A stretch of 64,000 nucleotides of DNA from Leptobrachium leishanense (GCA_009667805.1 CM019063.1:407842959-407906958); one strand, 5' to 3'; positions 11,052 through 22,184 are shown, counted from the stretch's first letter. Notes: a model not told the origin generated them from the sequence alone. Numbers and translations are program-made.

Positions 11052-11229
11052 CAGTTCTCAAAACTGTCCTCAGGACCCGCTGACAGGCCAGGTTTTCCAG
11101 ATAACTGAAGCACAGAACAGGTGATATGATTTGCTGCTCAGTGATTGCAGGATTCAGTCTGTATTTCCCCAAGGTAATCCTTAAAATCTGGCCTGTTAGG
11201 GGTCCTGAGGACAGGTTTGGGAAACACTG
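11052..11229 (-). mobile_element. hAT-type MITE (CAGTGGTTCCCAAC family), copy 2
   Basis: Reverse-oriented homologue of 9350-9532: it contains tgatttgctgctcagtgatt and ggcctgttaggggtcctgag, matching the other copy inverted. Ends are CAGTTCTCAAAAC and GTTTGGGAAACACTG. Flanking octamers aactgaag (11044-11051) and atctaaag (11230-11237) agree at 6 of 8 positions, consistent with an aged hAT target duplication. Confidence 0.78.
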
Positions 11230-11449
11230 ATCTAAAGTATCTATGCAAGAGTAGAAAGTTGAAAGATGACCTCTTCATCCAACATTAGGGTGTGCCTGGG
11301 CACAATGCACACTAATAGCATCAGCATGAACAACTCATTGACAAAAAAGGATATTCAAAAGATATTGTGAACTCATGAATCAGGAAAACCCTTGGATACA
11401 AGGTATATTTTTATACATTTAATATCTACTGTATGTACTCTTTTAAATC

Positions 11450-11582
11450 CGGGATCTCAAACTTTGGCCCCCAGGTGCTTCTGAACTGCAACTCTCTTTA
11501 TTCTCTGGCCATCTTTTGCAATACAATAATAATGAGAATTGTAGGCTGCCAACATCTGAGGAGGGGGAGCAGAGTTTAAGAT
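11450..11582 (+). mobile_element. hAT-type MITE (CAGGGATCTCAAAC family), copy A, disrupted
   Basis: Reads cgggatctcaaactttggcc to gagtttaagat and is homologous to the copy at 14275-14406, sharing ctctggccat, gcaatacaataat and gaattgtaggc. Its right terminal repeat is split by insertion of the 11583-12220 element; the final bases resume at 12221. Confidence 0.7.
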
Positions 11583-12220
11583 TAGGGATGGGCTGCCGGT
11601 TCGAATCGGTTCGAAGTTCGATTCGAACATCGGCTGTTCGAAAATTTGTAAACTTCGAACTTTTCGGGACGTTCGCGGGAAGTTCAAAAAAAAATTCAAA
11701 AAAATGCTTAAAAGATCCTAAAAAAATCTAAGAATAAAGAGACTCTTTACTGCAGAATATAATAATAAACGGTGTATTAGATATTTAATTAAAAGGGTAA
11801 TATTTCCAACTCATTGTTAGTCAAACATTTCCCACTCATTGTTGGTCGAACATTTACCACTCATTGGTGATAAAACATTTCCCATGGCTTCAAATCACGT
11901 TTAAATATGAGCAAAAGCGGTAAAAATTAGCTCAGCGCACAGCGGTGAAATGGCTCAGCACTCAGGAGTGAAAGGGTTAAAAAAAATTAAAACCTTTTTT
12001 TTCATTGTTTCCTGTCCACCAGGGCAGTACCCGGACCCCCATACACCTTTTATGGCCAATATCTTGCATATATGTCCTCTTGGAGGGGACCTTCATTTTC
12101 GAACGTTCGAGCCCCATTGACTTGCATGGTGTTCGCATTGTGTTCGAGTTCGCGGTCAAACTTTTTCAGATGTTCGAGTTCGAATGTAAACCGAACATGG
12201 GGGTGTTCGGCCCATCACTA
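11583..12220 (+). mobile_element. hAT-type MITE derived from the 8.2-kb hAT family
   Basis: Ends are TAGGGATGGGCTG and CGGCCCATCACTA, with a perfect 8-bp target duplication tttaagat at 11575-11582 and 12221-12228. Both ends are homologous to the large hAT at 44498-52722: the left has ggttcgaagttcgattcgaac, and the right has cggacccccatacac, atatcttgcatatatg and ctcttggaggggac. The interior is noncoding, with a core at about 11703-11795 that also appears in unrelated MITE families. About three copies of a 29-30-bp unit around cccactcattgttgg lie at 11805-11885. Confidence 0.88.
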
Positions 12221-12228
12221 TTTAAGAT

Positions 12229-13003
12229 CCATAAATTGAACGTTTATCTAAGAATGAACCATCCTTTTGTTTAAGTTTAGCAAGAGCGGTACAATCCAAA
12301 CTTATTTTCAGGTAGAAAGCATGCGTTTATGAAGATTGCACCTTCTGCACAAAGAGATGTTTTTCTGTTTTCTCTAACGTGCTACATCCTTACATTTTTG
12401 TAACTCAAATGCTCAAAAATGATGTCTTAAATGCTCAGTATTATTGGAACATATAGGCTCAATGAGACAGAACCATGCAGCGATATACAGTAAGTGCTTT
12501 CAATTTACCACTTATATTAGAAAATTTCTATTTCAAAATTGCAAACTTAAAAACAGCTTTAGTACTGCTCACCTAATTACGATATCAATTAAGATTTTCT
12601 TTAAGGTAGCATATTTCCAATCAGTGGTGCTCTTTTAAATTGGCCTGCTTAATGTAGCATGTGTTAATCACTTGTGGGGGATGGGGAATATTGTTTGATA
12701 GCTTTATCATCATTTGGAACATAACTACTGTATACTGACTCATTTACATAAAACAGGGGCTACCCCCTAGTGTGTGCTTTACTTCTTTCATGTGTCAGAA
12801 GAAAATAAACGTTTCACTCAATCTCATTTATCTGATGATCTCAAAATCTACTTTGCATTTTAATTGCACAGGAAAGCTGCTGCTTAATAGAGAGAGAAGT
12901 TCCATTTGTACTATCCAAAGTGGATGTCCGAAGCACTATGCCACGCTTCATCTCAGGTTCCTAAAAGGATAAAAATGCTTTATTTGTTTATTTCTAAGGG
13001 CAT
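12229..13003. other. No feature recognised
   Basis: AT-rich sequence. Short open frames exist but none shows a recognisable domain. Confidence 0.5.
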
Positions 13004-13007
13004 TTAA

Positions 13008-13719
13008 CCCCTTAAAAATGGGTGGGTCTTGCCTGTTGGAGGTGGGTTAACACCGGCGAGGCGTACAGGTATGCCTCACCGACAGGTGCCACGCAAGCCG
13101 CTGATTTTGGCCTGCCCTGCAGTTAATGACACGCAACGCACGTCATTGACTGCAGGGGATGGCCTGAGTTCAGGCCAGGCATGTACTGGCCATAGGGACT
13201 ACAGGGAGATTCCCGGTGGGCCGATGGCTCTGTTTGCCAGTGTGAATGCTGGTTCAACGCACGGTTCGCAGTGCCCTTAAAGGGTGACGGGAAAATTTCC
13301 TCACAGTCTGCAAAACAGACACAGTCTGCCACAGTCTCATATTGGAGCCAGCGTGCCAGTGAGACCCGCTGCACGTCCACCTCACCTTAAGAAATGGTGC
13401 ACACTCAACCTTAGTGCTGCAGTATCTGGTATACTCCGGTATCTGTACAGCGATTGGTTGAGCGATCCGGTTGGTTTATATACTATTTTTGGGCGTGTTT
13501 GCATACTTAAAGTGGGCCGGTCTGGATGAAGTCCAGAGCTGATTTTTTGACCCAGTCCAGCCCTGGTTCAGGCTATCTCTCTGCAGCCAATGGCGTGTAC
13601 CGGCTGCGGGGAGGGGCCTAGGTGGCCCATTGAAGACAGTGGGGTATACCTGTACACCCTGCGTCTTCAAGGCCAACCCACCTCGAGGACGGCATATAAC
13701 ATCCTGTGGCGGGAAAGGG
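13008..13719. mobile_element. piggyBac-type (TTAA) MITE, hairpin-rich
   Basis: Flanked by TTAA at 13004-13007 and 13720-13723. Ends are CCCCTTAAAAATG and GGCGGGAAAGGG, similar to the CCCCTTAAGG ends of the element at 22175. The interior is GC-rich compared with its flanks and holds inverted repeats such as ccctgcagttaatgac with gtcattgactgcaggg (13116-13159). No transposase. Non-autonomous TTAA elements of this kind are mobilised by piggyBac transposases. Confidence 0.78.
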
Positions 13720-13723
13720 TTAA

Positions 13724-14274
13724 TGGACATTCACTCAGCAGTTCCTCTATTTCTGATTTTCTTTAGTGTATTCTTTAGTATACAATCTGTAAATCTGTCT
13801 ATATAAATACCAACATATTCAAAATATCTTTTCTATGATTTCAAAAGGCAATCAAAACCTCGATGAGTATCTTCTCCTGCCTCTTAATATGGTCACTTGT
13901 CACCACTTCCAAATTACTGTACATGAGATGCAAAAGTGTGCAGTTAATCTGTGACTGGCTACTCAACCAATGTAATTATTACCTTTTTAAAATTACAATA
14001 TTTTTAGAATTACATAGGCGATTGCTGCCACTATGTAATTTTCCATAGCTAAATAACATCATTTAATGCCCTTATGCTAATAATAATAATAATGTTCTAT
14101 TATAAAATTATTGTAAAATTATTAAATAACCTCATAAAGTTTGCCCCTTTACTACCAAGTTGATTTCCATAAAACCACTGCCAGGACCCAATGGATTTAC
14201 GGTAAATAACTTTCCTTTGCAGAAAGTGTAAAAATGAGTGTAACTTAGTAAAATAAGTTTAGAACATTTTAGAG
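13724..14274. other. No feature recognised
   Basis: AT-rich sequence with a short (ATA)n patch near 14078. Nothing else identified. Confidence 0.5.
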
Positions 14275-14406
14275 CAGGGATCTCAAACTCAGACTCACCA
14301 GATGTTTCTGAATTACAGCTCCAATAATTCTCTGACCATATATTGCATTCCAATAATTCTGGGAATTGTAGGCCATCAACATCTGGGGGGCCAGAGTTTG
14401 AGATCC
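14275..14406 (+). mobile_element. hAT-type MITE (CAGGGATCTCAAAC family), copy B
   Basis: Starts cagggatctcaaactcag and ends gagtttgagatcc, nearly inverted copies of each other. The interior ccaataattctgggaattg and gtaggccatcaacatctg match copy A at 11450. The last few bases of the right end seem lost, so no target duplication is claimed. Confidence 0.78.
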
Positions 14407-14934
14407 AAGTTTTACAGACAGTCATCTTATTGGACAGACAGTATGCTCTCCTGCTGGTTAAAAAGCACTACTACTTGTAAAATAATACAGCTGTGGATCA
14501 GTGTCTTTTAGATGGACAAAAAAGGAGCCCAAGCTGTTCAACCATCTTCAGTCTCCATGAAGACAGGTCCAAGGTGCTGAAAATGTGGAGGCACATACTG
14601 GAGACCATATGCAAATGAAATTCTTTTGCACAAATGAAAATTCAGCATTGCTTCAGAATAAGACCAGATTGTGTTTACTTAATCATGTTTACTAGATGTG
14701 CTTTTGCAGGAGTTTTCGAACATCAAGTATACTTGACTATGGTAGTGATGGGGTTAATATACTGTACCTATGGTTGAATACGTCAATAAGTCATCTCAAA
14801 TTGTACAATGATACTTTTCCTGAGCTAAAATTTATGTAGACGGAAACATTGGAAAACCTTTTGAATACCTCACAGCGCTATCAGCACAGCATAATGTTAC
14901 GTGATTACATATAGCGGCAGTTTACACAACCATT
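14407..14934. other. No feature recognised
   Basis: Ordinary AT-rich sequence, no recognised element. Confidence 0.5.
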
Positions 14935-15660
14935 TATTAATTTAACTTATCAGTTACAAGTTTTTATAAAGTGCTAACAAGTTCCGTAGTGCTGTACAAC
15001 GGGAGGCAGAATAATAAATATACATACAGGTTGAACACACAGAACAGTATGAGAGAGGACCCTGCTCGACAAGTTTACAATCCAAGAGGACATGGGGTGA
15101 CACACTAGGTGAGGGTTAATAGAGAATATGAAATAGAGGGGTGCATGTGGGCCGTGTGGGAAGATGCTGTAAGAAATTAACAGAGGGGGATTAGAGAAAG
15201 AGGTGATAGGCTTCGCTAAAGTAATGTGTTTTCAGAGATTTCTTGAAGGACTGGAGAGACGGGGAGAATCTGATGTTGCGGGGGAGGGAGTTCCATAGAA
15301 AGGGGGCAGCTTGGGACAAATCCTGAAGGCGGGAGTTGGGGGTGCGGGTATGTGAAGCTGATAGCATCAGATCATTGGCAGAGCGAAGTGGTCGGGATGG
15401 GATGTACCTTTTAATAAGGGAGGAGATGTAGGCAGGGGCACGGTTATGGAGAGCTTTGTATGTGAGCACCAGTATTTTGAATTGGATTCTATAGGAGACA
15501 GGAAGCCAGTGTAGAGATTGACAAAGGGGTGAGGTGTGAGAGGTGCGGGAGGTGAGGTGGATGAGCCAGGCACAGGCGTTCATAACAGACTGCAGAGGGA
15601 GAATCCGGGATCTCTTAAGGCCAGATAGAAGGAGGTTACAGTAGTCAGAGATTATGGCTC
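14935..15660 (-). pseudogene. L2-like LINE 3' end, minus strand
   Basis: Coding frame at 15191-15583 on the minus strand gives SLHWLPVSYRIQFKILVL, then TYKALHNRAPAYISSLI, PLRSANDLMLSASH and AAPFLWNSLPRNIR, ending FKKSLKTHYF. This is the conserved C-terminal tail of L2/CR1-type RTs. It is similar to, but distinct from, the copy at 7480. The 3' UTR lies at about 14935-15190 on the left. The 130-codon frame is intact here, but the RT and endonuclease are missing. Confidence 0.8.
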
Positions 15661-17045
15661 AATCTTAAAGACCATCTAAATACAACAAATTTCAATCTTG
15701 AGATTCTGTTTACAATTATGGGTTTTTATCAATGTCGTCTCATACGTTGGTTTTGAAAATGTAGGGGATTAAAACATTCATGGAGGAAGTAAGCAGTAAT
15801 ATAAGATTACCAGAAGCCCCAAGGAACACAGTGCACAGAAGCACTTTTTTTTTAATAACGTAGTCTGCAATGGTTACATTCCTTCAGCATTTATTACAAA
15901 TAGCCGATGTACACTCACAGTCCTTGACTTATTCAGCTTCACCGTCCCCTCAATTTGAAGAGCTGCTCAACTGGGGTGGTCTGCCTTCAGGCATATCATT
16001 AATATTAAAAAATGTAACAGCTTTTTTCAAAGTTATCAAAAACACATTTATTGTCTTTTTATTGAAACACAATCTTCATAGGCATCCACAGGAGGAATAC
16101 ATGAGCAGAACACATAAATAAAACAGCAGTCAAAACCTTATGGGACAAGTAAATCAGTTTTAATATGTACTTTTATGATTTTCAGGTAAGGTATATTTGA
16201 CTGTATCTGTGTGACTATTTCGTATGTGTTTTACATAAACCCACTAGATCCAGCCAGGTTTTGTCGCTCCCACCACCGTCGGGTCTAAGATGAGTATGGG
16301 ATTTATCGGGGGTCTTAAATCAGTGTGTGATGTGATTGTGCAGAAGTGCAATCACTTAACACCAGGGTCTTAAAGATGTTATTCGTTTCAGAATTTCATC
16401 AAACGGAGAACGGGCTAGATGGAATAGCTTGTTCTCCGTCTGCTCAGGATACATTAGTGTCTCACATACAAAGTACAGGAGATGCAAATGTACAATAACT
16501 TGACAAACATAAGAGATGCAAGCTCCGCTTATGTTTTGGATGTATTATGCCATTAAAAAAAGAATATATAGCGAACAAGCCATTGCAGCAACTTCGGAAT
16601 AGGGCCCCAAGACTGCAAACCCGCTTGAGCCACAAAGTAAGATACAAAATCTCAGCTCCTTTTGTGTTGCAAATACTAGGCATGATGACTTCAGTTTCTA
16701 GAAAGAGGGGTCCTGTTGCTTGCTGACACTCCTCAGATGACTGCAGCACAGTGAGGATTCGGAATAACCTCAGAGACTCTGTGCAGCTACGGAACGTGAC
16801 ATGCTGCACAGAGACATACTGGCTATGTGTAGCATGTCCCTTGAAAAAGACTCCTCAGTGTCTCCCAGCATGTGTAAACGCTAGTGTGTCGCAGCTCTCT
16901 TGCTGTTTCCCCCCTTCTTTCCGACTTTGGTTTCTCCAGGATTCCATAATCCAGAAGAATGCAAAATTTGAAATGCTCAGGGTCCGTGCATTTTGGATAG
17001 GGGATGCTCAACCGGTAAAATCATATATTGTTACATTATTTATAT
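15661..17045. other. No feature recognised
   Basis: No terminal repeats or domains recognised. A short hairpin occurs at about 16398-16440 (acggagaac with gttctccgt). Confidence 0.45.
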
Positions 17046-17049
17046 ATCT

Positions 17050-17992
17050 TGTAGCGCTGTTTTAGTTCTGTTGCTGTAATTACCCATTTTTGGCCACCAG
17101 GGGGAGACAAGCGCAATGTAAACTATACTGGACACATTGGGACTACCTTTTCCAGCATGCTTTGGGGCAGAGACAGGAAGTGGGTGGGGAGAACTGACAG
17201 ACATCGGCAGCCTCCTTCCGGAGGAGAGCAGTGCGCGCCGAGGGGTGAACAGAGCAAGACACACGTGAGACAGGGAACGATTGTGACCAGGCCGGAGAGC
17301 AGGTGCTGCCTTGCGGACGCTGGAGATCGGTTTCAGTGACTTGCCAGAGACCTAGTAATCCACCGCTGAGAGGTTTGCACAGAGACAGAGCTGCAGATTG
17401 GACCCCGAGTTAGGAGACCGCGATGATCCAATGGGAGTGCAGGTGGTAAACTGAAAATCTTGTTACAAAGACGGACAAGCAAGAATAGCGGATCCGGTGG
17501 CACAGAGTCCCAGCCAAATCGAGCGGAGAGACGTCCTTGGTCGAGCAGCAGAGCAGATTGTCTGGCGGATGGGTGAGAGGCCTTCCAGGCCACAGTAAAG
17601 TTAACAAAGCACGCTGCAGTTTGCTTAAATCTACAGGGCCCCAACGTGACTAGTCGAAGATACACTGAATCCATTCACTGGCCAGTCGAATCTAGTACCC
17701 GGGTACCAACACACACATACACGCACACCTTCTTGGGACACAACCTGTATGGGACTTACACTCCGGCAACGAAGGGTTAAAATTTCCATATTACCGCTGC
17801 GCGTTTCTCGCATTACGAATTCCTGTAAATATATATATATACCGTGTTTGCTTTATATATGCCAGTTTACTTGAGACCAGTAAACTATATAACTTATAAA
17901 ATCCACAACAGTGCTGGTGTATATTTATTCCCTAGTGCGGGGAGACTGACCCGAGGTTAAATTCAGCGGATCCTCCGGGAGTGAACGCTACA
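17050..17992 (+). repeat. 5' LTR of the PNMA-gag element
   Basis: 943 bp, TG at the start and CA at the end (gaacgctaca). It matches the truncated 3' LTR at about 19648-21882 almost base for base outside the Tc1 insertion. A TA run at 17830-17841 is the spot where the 3' copy received the Tc1. Confidence 0.88.
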
Positions 17993-17994
17993 CG

Positions 17995-18016
17995 TGGGGG
18001 CTCGTTTCCGGGATCC
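17995..18016 (+). promoter_or_regulatory. Primer-binding site, tRNA-Pro type
   Basis: Starting two bases after the LTR, tgggggctcg is followed by tttccgggat. This matches the tRNA-Pro primer-binding sequence known from retroviruses, with extra T residues in the middle. It would prime minus-strand synthesis. Confidence 0.7.
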
Positions 18017-18050
18017 AGTTTCTGAAAAAAACGCATTTAAAGGGTTAAAT

Positions 18051-19640
18051 ATGGATCCAGACACTGCTGCCAAATGGTGTGAGGAGCAAAGTAGTCAGAT
18101 AGAATTATGCATAGTCATGGATATTCCTGCAGACACTTGGGCCGAAGATCAGATTCGCCTGGCCGTTGCCGAGCTGACACCAGATCATCGGGGGTTAATT
18201 CTGGACATTAAAGCGAACTCAGATACCTCTCACACGTATGTTCTTTTTGAGTGGAGAAAGGGTGTTCCAGTGTGTTTTCAGGGCGCGAGCGTGAAGCTGA
18301 CCGATGAGGTGGATGTTCAACTGATTCAGCCAAGTGCGCCACGTGGCGATCCCGCGAGTATTCCCGTGCCCTGTCCGCTGGCCATGATCGGGCCTGAATT
18401 TATAGTGGCTATTGGAGATTTGCTGGCTAAATGTCAAAGAACAAGCCCTCCACACACTAACCTTGGTTATCGACGGTTGAGAAATTTTACAGGAAACGTA
18501 CCAACTCCAGCGGGAGAAGAAACCTTCGACGAACGGGTAGAACAGGTGATGCAGGCTCTGGATGAGTGGGACGTTCCTGAAGCACAGAAGAAGCAAAGAA
18601 TTACTGAGAGCTTAAAGGGACCTGCTTCAGAGGCTGTCAGAAACCTAAAATTGAGTAAATAAGACTGCACCGCGTTAGATTACTTAAACGTACTACAGGA
18701 AGTCTTTGGGCGAACGGAAAAGGCTGCGGAGCTCGTGTACCAGTATGAACATACTAACCAGCGGAAAGGTGAGAAGATGACTGAATATATGAGGCGCCTA
18801 GATAAGATTCTGCACCAGATACTTCTTAAGAAAGGGGCCGAACCGGCCGAAATAGATAAAATCCGAATGCAGCAGATCTTGAGGGGCGCTCAACCTCTAG
18901 ATCCTGTGATGCTACAGCTGAGAACCAGAGAAGGTAACCGAGAATTGAAATACCTGGAACTGATCCGAGCTGTCAGAGAGGAAGAGGCTCTACTTGAAGA
19001 AAAATCCTTTAGGAAAGGAGAAAGAGCTTACGCACAACCCGTGAGGCATAACGAATGTTTGCAAGCGGAAGATGATTCGTTAGACACCTATGGATCCGAA
19101 GTGGACGAACAGGAGCATCTGGTTGTTCCTAAATCCACAGAGAATGCTGCAAAAGAGCAAATTATTCCTACATATAGTAAAATCCAAAAAACTGTTAAGA
19201 AAGTGCAAGAAGCTCAAGCTGAATTGCAACAGGCACATACGGACCTGTGCCAAGTACTTTTGAAGGTGGCAGAGACACAGACCGATATGCAGAAGTTCCT
19301 TACTGATATGCGAACAACTGGAGTTGCTGTGGCGTCTGGCCAGGGTCCTTCAACCGAATCACCACAAGCAAGTGCGTCTCCGTCTTCAAAGAAGAGATGT
19401 TTCAGTTGTGGGGAAATGGGTCATTTCTGAGCACAATGCAAAAGCCAAAAGCCTGAAGTAAATAGGGTAGAAGAGTTCCTAAAAGCCCTGGAAGGGCTGC
19501 TATCTACCTCACTGGCGGGAAACGCCAGAGGGCCCAAGTGAAGGAGCAAACTAGGTGCCCAATGGTTAAAAAACGCTCCAGAAATCAAGCCAGGACTGAA
19601 AGGCCGAGAGGGCCCAGAGTTTTGCCAACTGCTGAGCCTA
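18051..19640 (+). pseudogene. PNMA-like gag
   Basis: The frame starts at the ATG at 18051 (MDPDTAAKWCEEQ). Residues 1-110 resemble the RRM-like N-terminal domain of the PNMA family (IELCIVMDIPADTWAEDQI, TYVLFEWRKGVP). The capsid part follows with LRNFTGNVPTPAGEETFDE, ITESLKGPASEAVRNL, and after a stop YLNVLQEVFGRTEKA, then RMQQILRGAQP. A glutamine-rich coiled segment precedes a zinc knuckle CFSCGEMGHF at about 19399-19428. In-frame stops are TAA at 18660-18662, inside the capsid, and TGA at 19428-19430, inside the knuckle. Vertebrate PNMA genes descend from this kind of Ty3/gypsy gag, but the LTRs and primer site show this is a retroelement copy and not a domesticated gene. It would build the particle around the element RNA. 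Confidence 0.82.
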
Positions 19641-20097
19641 CCAGGACTGAAAGAGCTGCACATTGGACCCCGAGTTAGGAGACCGCGATGATCCAATGGG
19701 AGTGCAGGTGGTAAGCTGAATATCTTGTTACAAAGACGGACAAGCAAGAATAGCGGATCCGGTGGCACAGAGTCCCAGCCAAATCGAGCGGAGAGACGTC
19801 CTTGGTCGAGCAGCGGAGCAGATTGTCTGGCGGATGGGTGAGAGGCCTTCCAGGCCACAGTAAAGTTAACAAAGCACGCTGCAGTTTGCTTAAATCTACA
19901 GGGCCCCAACGTGACTAGTCGAAGATACACTGAATCCATTCACTGGCCAGTCGAATCTAATAACCGGGTACCAACACACACATACACGCACACCTTCTTG
20001 GGACACAACCTGTACGGGACTTACACTCAGGCAACGAAGGGGTTAAAATTTCCTTTTTACCGCAGCGCGTTTATTGCATTACGAATTCCTGTAAATA

Positions 20098-21717
20098 CAG
20101 TTGTGTTCAAAATTATTCAACCCCCAATGCTGTAAAGGGTTTTAGGGAATTTAGTGTACATTTGTAATTGTATTCAGAATGAAATCCTACAAGGACTTTT
20201 TAAAGAACCATATGCAACTAAAATGACATCAATTGGTTTTGTAATACAGTAGTAAATGTTTCTTTTGTGAATTCTTCATTGACACAATTATTCAACCCCT
20301 TAAAGACTACCTCTCTGAAGAACAGAGGTTCATTCAAGTGTTTTCAATCAGGTATTGAAAACACCTGTGGATGTCACGGAGCAGCAATAAAGCATAATAA
20401 GCACCAATTAGGCAGCTTTAAAATGACTGTGATACTCAGCTCCTTCTAGACATTTACTGGTGTGGTTACAAACATGGTGAAGTCAAGAGAATGGTCCAGG
20501 AAGACAAGAGAAGAGGTGATTATTCTTCACTGGAAGAGCAATGGCTATAAGAAGATTGCAAAGATGTTAAACATACCAAGAGAGACCATAGGAAGCATCA
20601 TTCGCAAATTCAAGGCAAAGGGCACTGTTGAAACACTACCTGGTCGTGGCAGAAAGAAGATGCTGACTTCGACTGCTGTGCGCTACCTGAAGCGTAGAGT
20701 GGAGAAAAGTCCCCATGTGACTGCTGAGGAACTGAGAAAAGATTTGTCAGATGTGGGTACTGAAGTTTCAGCTCAGACAATACGGCGCACACTGCGTAAT
20801 GAAGGCCTCCATGCCAGAACTCCCAGGCGCACCCCCTTGCTGTCTCCAAAGAATAAGAAGAGTCGACTGCAGTATGCCAAAAGTCATGTGGACAAACCAC
20901 AGAAGTTTTGGGATAGTGTTCTGTGGACTGATGAAACAAAATTAGAACTGTTTGGGCCCATGGATCAACGCTATGTTTGGAGGAGGAAGAACAAGGCCTA
21001 TGAAGAAAAGAACACCTTGCCTACTGTGAAGCATGGCTGGGGGGGTCAATCATGCTTTGGGGCTGTTTTGCTTCTGCAGGTACAGGGAAGCTTCAGTGTG
21101 TGCAAGGTACCATGAATTCTCTTCAGTACCAGGAGATATTGGATGACAATGTGATGCAGTCCGTCCCAAACCTGAGGCTTGGGAGACGTTGGACCTTTCA
21201 ACAGGACAATGATCCCAAGCATACCTCCAAGTCCACTAGAGCATGGTTGCAGATTAAAGGCTGGAACATTTTGGAGTGGCCATCGCAGTCACCTGACTTA
21301 AATCCGATTGAGAACCTCTGGTGGGACTTAAAGAAAGCAGTTGCAGTGCGCAAGCCTAAGAATGTGACTGAACTGGAGGCTTTTGCCCATGACGAATGGG
21401 CGAAGATACCCGTAGAGCGCTGCAAGACACTTGTGTCAAGCTATGTTTCACGTTTTAAAAGCTGTTATAACTGTAAAAGGATGTTGTACTAAGTACTAAG
21501 ATTGAATGTCACTTGGGGGTTGAATAAAACTGATAATGATGTGAGCACAGAAAAGACATTTGTGGTTATTTCATTATAAATGTTATGTTATATTTGTCTG
21601 ACCTACACGTGCCTCTTTGATTTAATTGTAAGCAAGATGACTGAATGATCAAAATCAATGTCAAACTGGCCAAAACACTCAATTTCAGTGGGGGTTGAAT
21701 AATTTTGAACACAACTG
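20098..21717 (+). mobile_element. Tc1-like DNA transposon, copy 1
   Basis: 1620 bp, with termini CAGTTGTGTTCAAAATTATT and the inverted counterpart ending TTTTGAACACAACTG, flanked by TA at 20096-20097 and 21718-21719. It sits in the TA run of the 3' LTR, where the 5' LTR at about 17828 shows the empty site. It is almost identical to the copy at 45554-47172. Confidence 0.95.
20474..21492 (+). pseudogene. Tc1 transposase, frameshifted
   Basis: The start used is [15 protein letters not shown]; an in-frame ATG lies at 20462. An N-terminal paired-like helix-turn-helix DNA-binding region ([18 protein letters not shown], about residues 25-50; [19 protein letters not shown]) leads to the DDE domain: [25 protein letters not shown] and [11 protein letters not shown], with 34 residues between the second Asp and the Glu (DD34E, diagnostic of Tc1). 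The frame breaks at a G7 run at 21039-21045, where the second copy has five G, and continues from 21052. The C-terminus [19 protein letters not shown] is intact. Function would be cut-and-paste transposition into TA sites. Confidence 0.92.
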
Positions 21718-22184
21718 TATATATATATATACCGTGTTTGCTTTATATATGCCAGTTTATTTGAGACCAGTAAACTATATAACTTATAAAATCCACAACA
21801 GTGCTGGTGTATATTTATTCCCTAGTGCGGGGAGACTGACCCGAGGTTAAATTCAGCGGCTCCTCCGGGAGTGAGCTCTACAATCTTAACCAAAAAATAC
21901 ATAATATGAGTAAGGAATAACTGGTTGGGGAGAAAGAACTAAAACAGAAAATCTCTAATATTAAAATAAAAAGCATATTAAGCAGACCAAATCTAAGATT
22001 AATATAACAGGTGTTTTAAATGGGCAGTCCCATTTAATTTCACATTGCTCTAACGCTTTATAAAAATCTTATAGCTTGTTCATTCTTCAGTATTGTTTAA
22101 AGTCTAGAAGGAAATTAAATTGGATAGTGTTGTAGTTTTAGCAACCTTTGTGTGTGTGAAAATAAATCTCTTAACCCCTTAAGG

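Larger units (their letters stand above)
17050..21882 (+). mobile_element. LTR retroelement with PNMA-like gag, internally deleted
   Basis: Full 5' LTR (17050-17992), primer-binding site, gag (18051-about 19640), then a truncated 3' LTR (about 19640-21882) that contains a Tc1 insertion. The outer ends are TGTAGCGCT and CTCTACA with a 4-bp target duplication atct at 17046-17049 and 21883-21886, so this is one insertion. All of pol and the first 340 bp of the 3' LTR are missing; the gag-to-LTR junction lies near gagctgca at about 19648. Classified as Ty3/gypsy-like because of the gag type; pol is not available to confirm. Confidence 0.82.
19640..21882 (+). repeat. Truncated 3' LTR, split by a Tc1 element
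   Basis: LTR sequence homologous to 17388-17992 resumes at about 19648 and ends ctcctccgggagtgagctctaca at 21882. It is interrupted at 20098-21717 by a Tc1 copy. The 5' third is deleted. Differences from the 5' LTR are few, so the insertion was not very old when it was deleted. Confidence 0.85.

Noticed and set aside
17994..19430. A host PNMA gene
   Set aside because: It is flanked by LTRs, a primer-binding site and target duplications, and has two in-frame stops; it is a retroelement gag.
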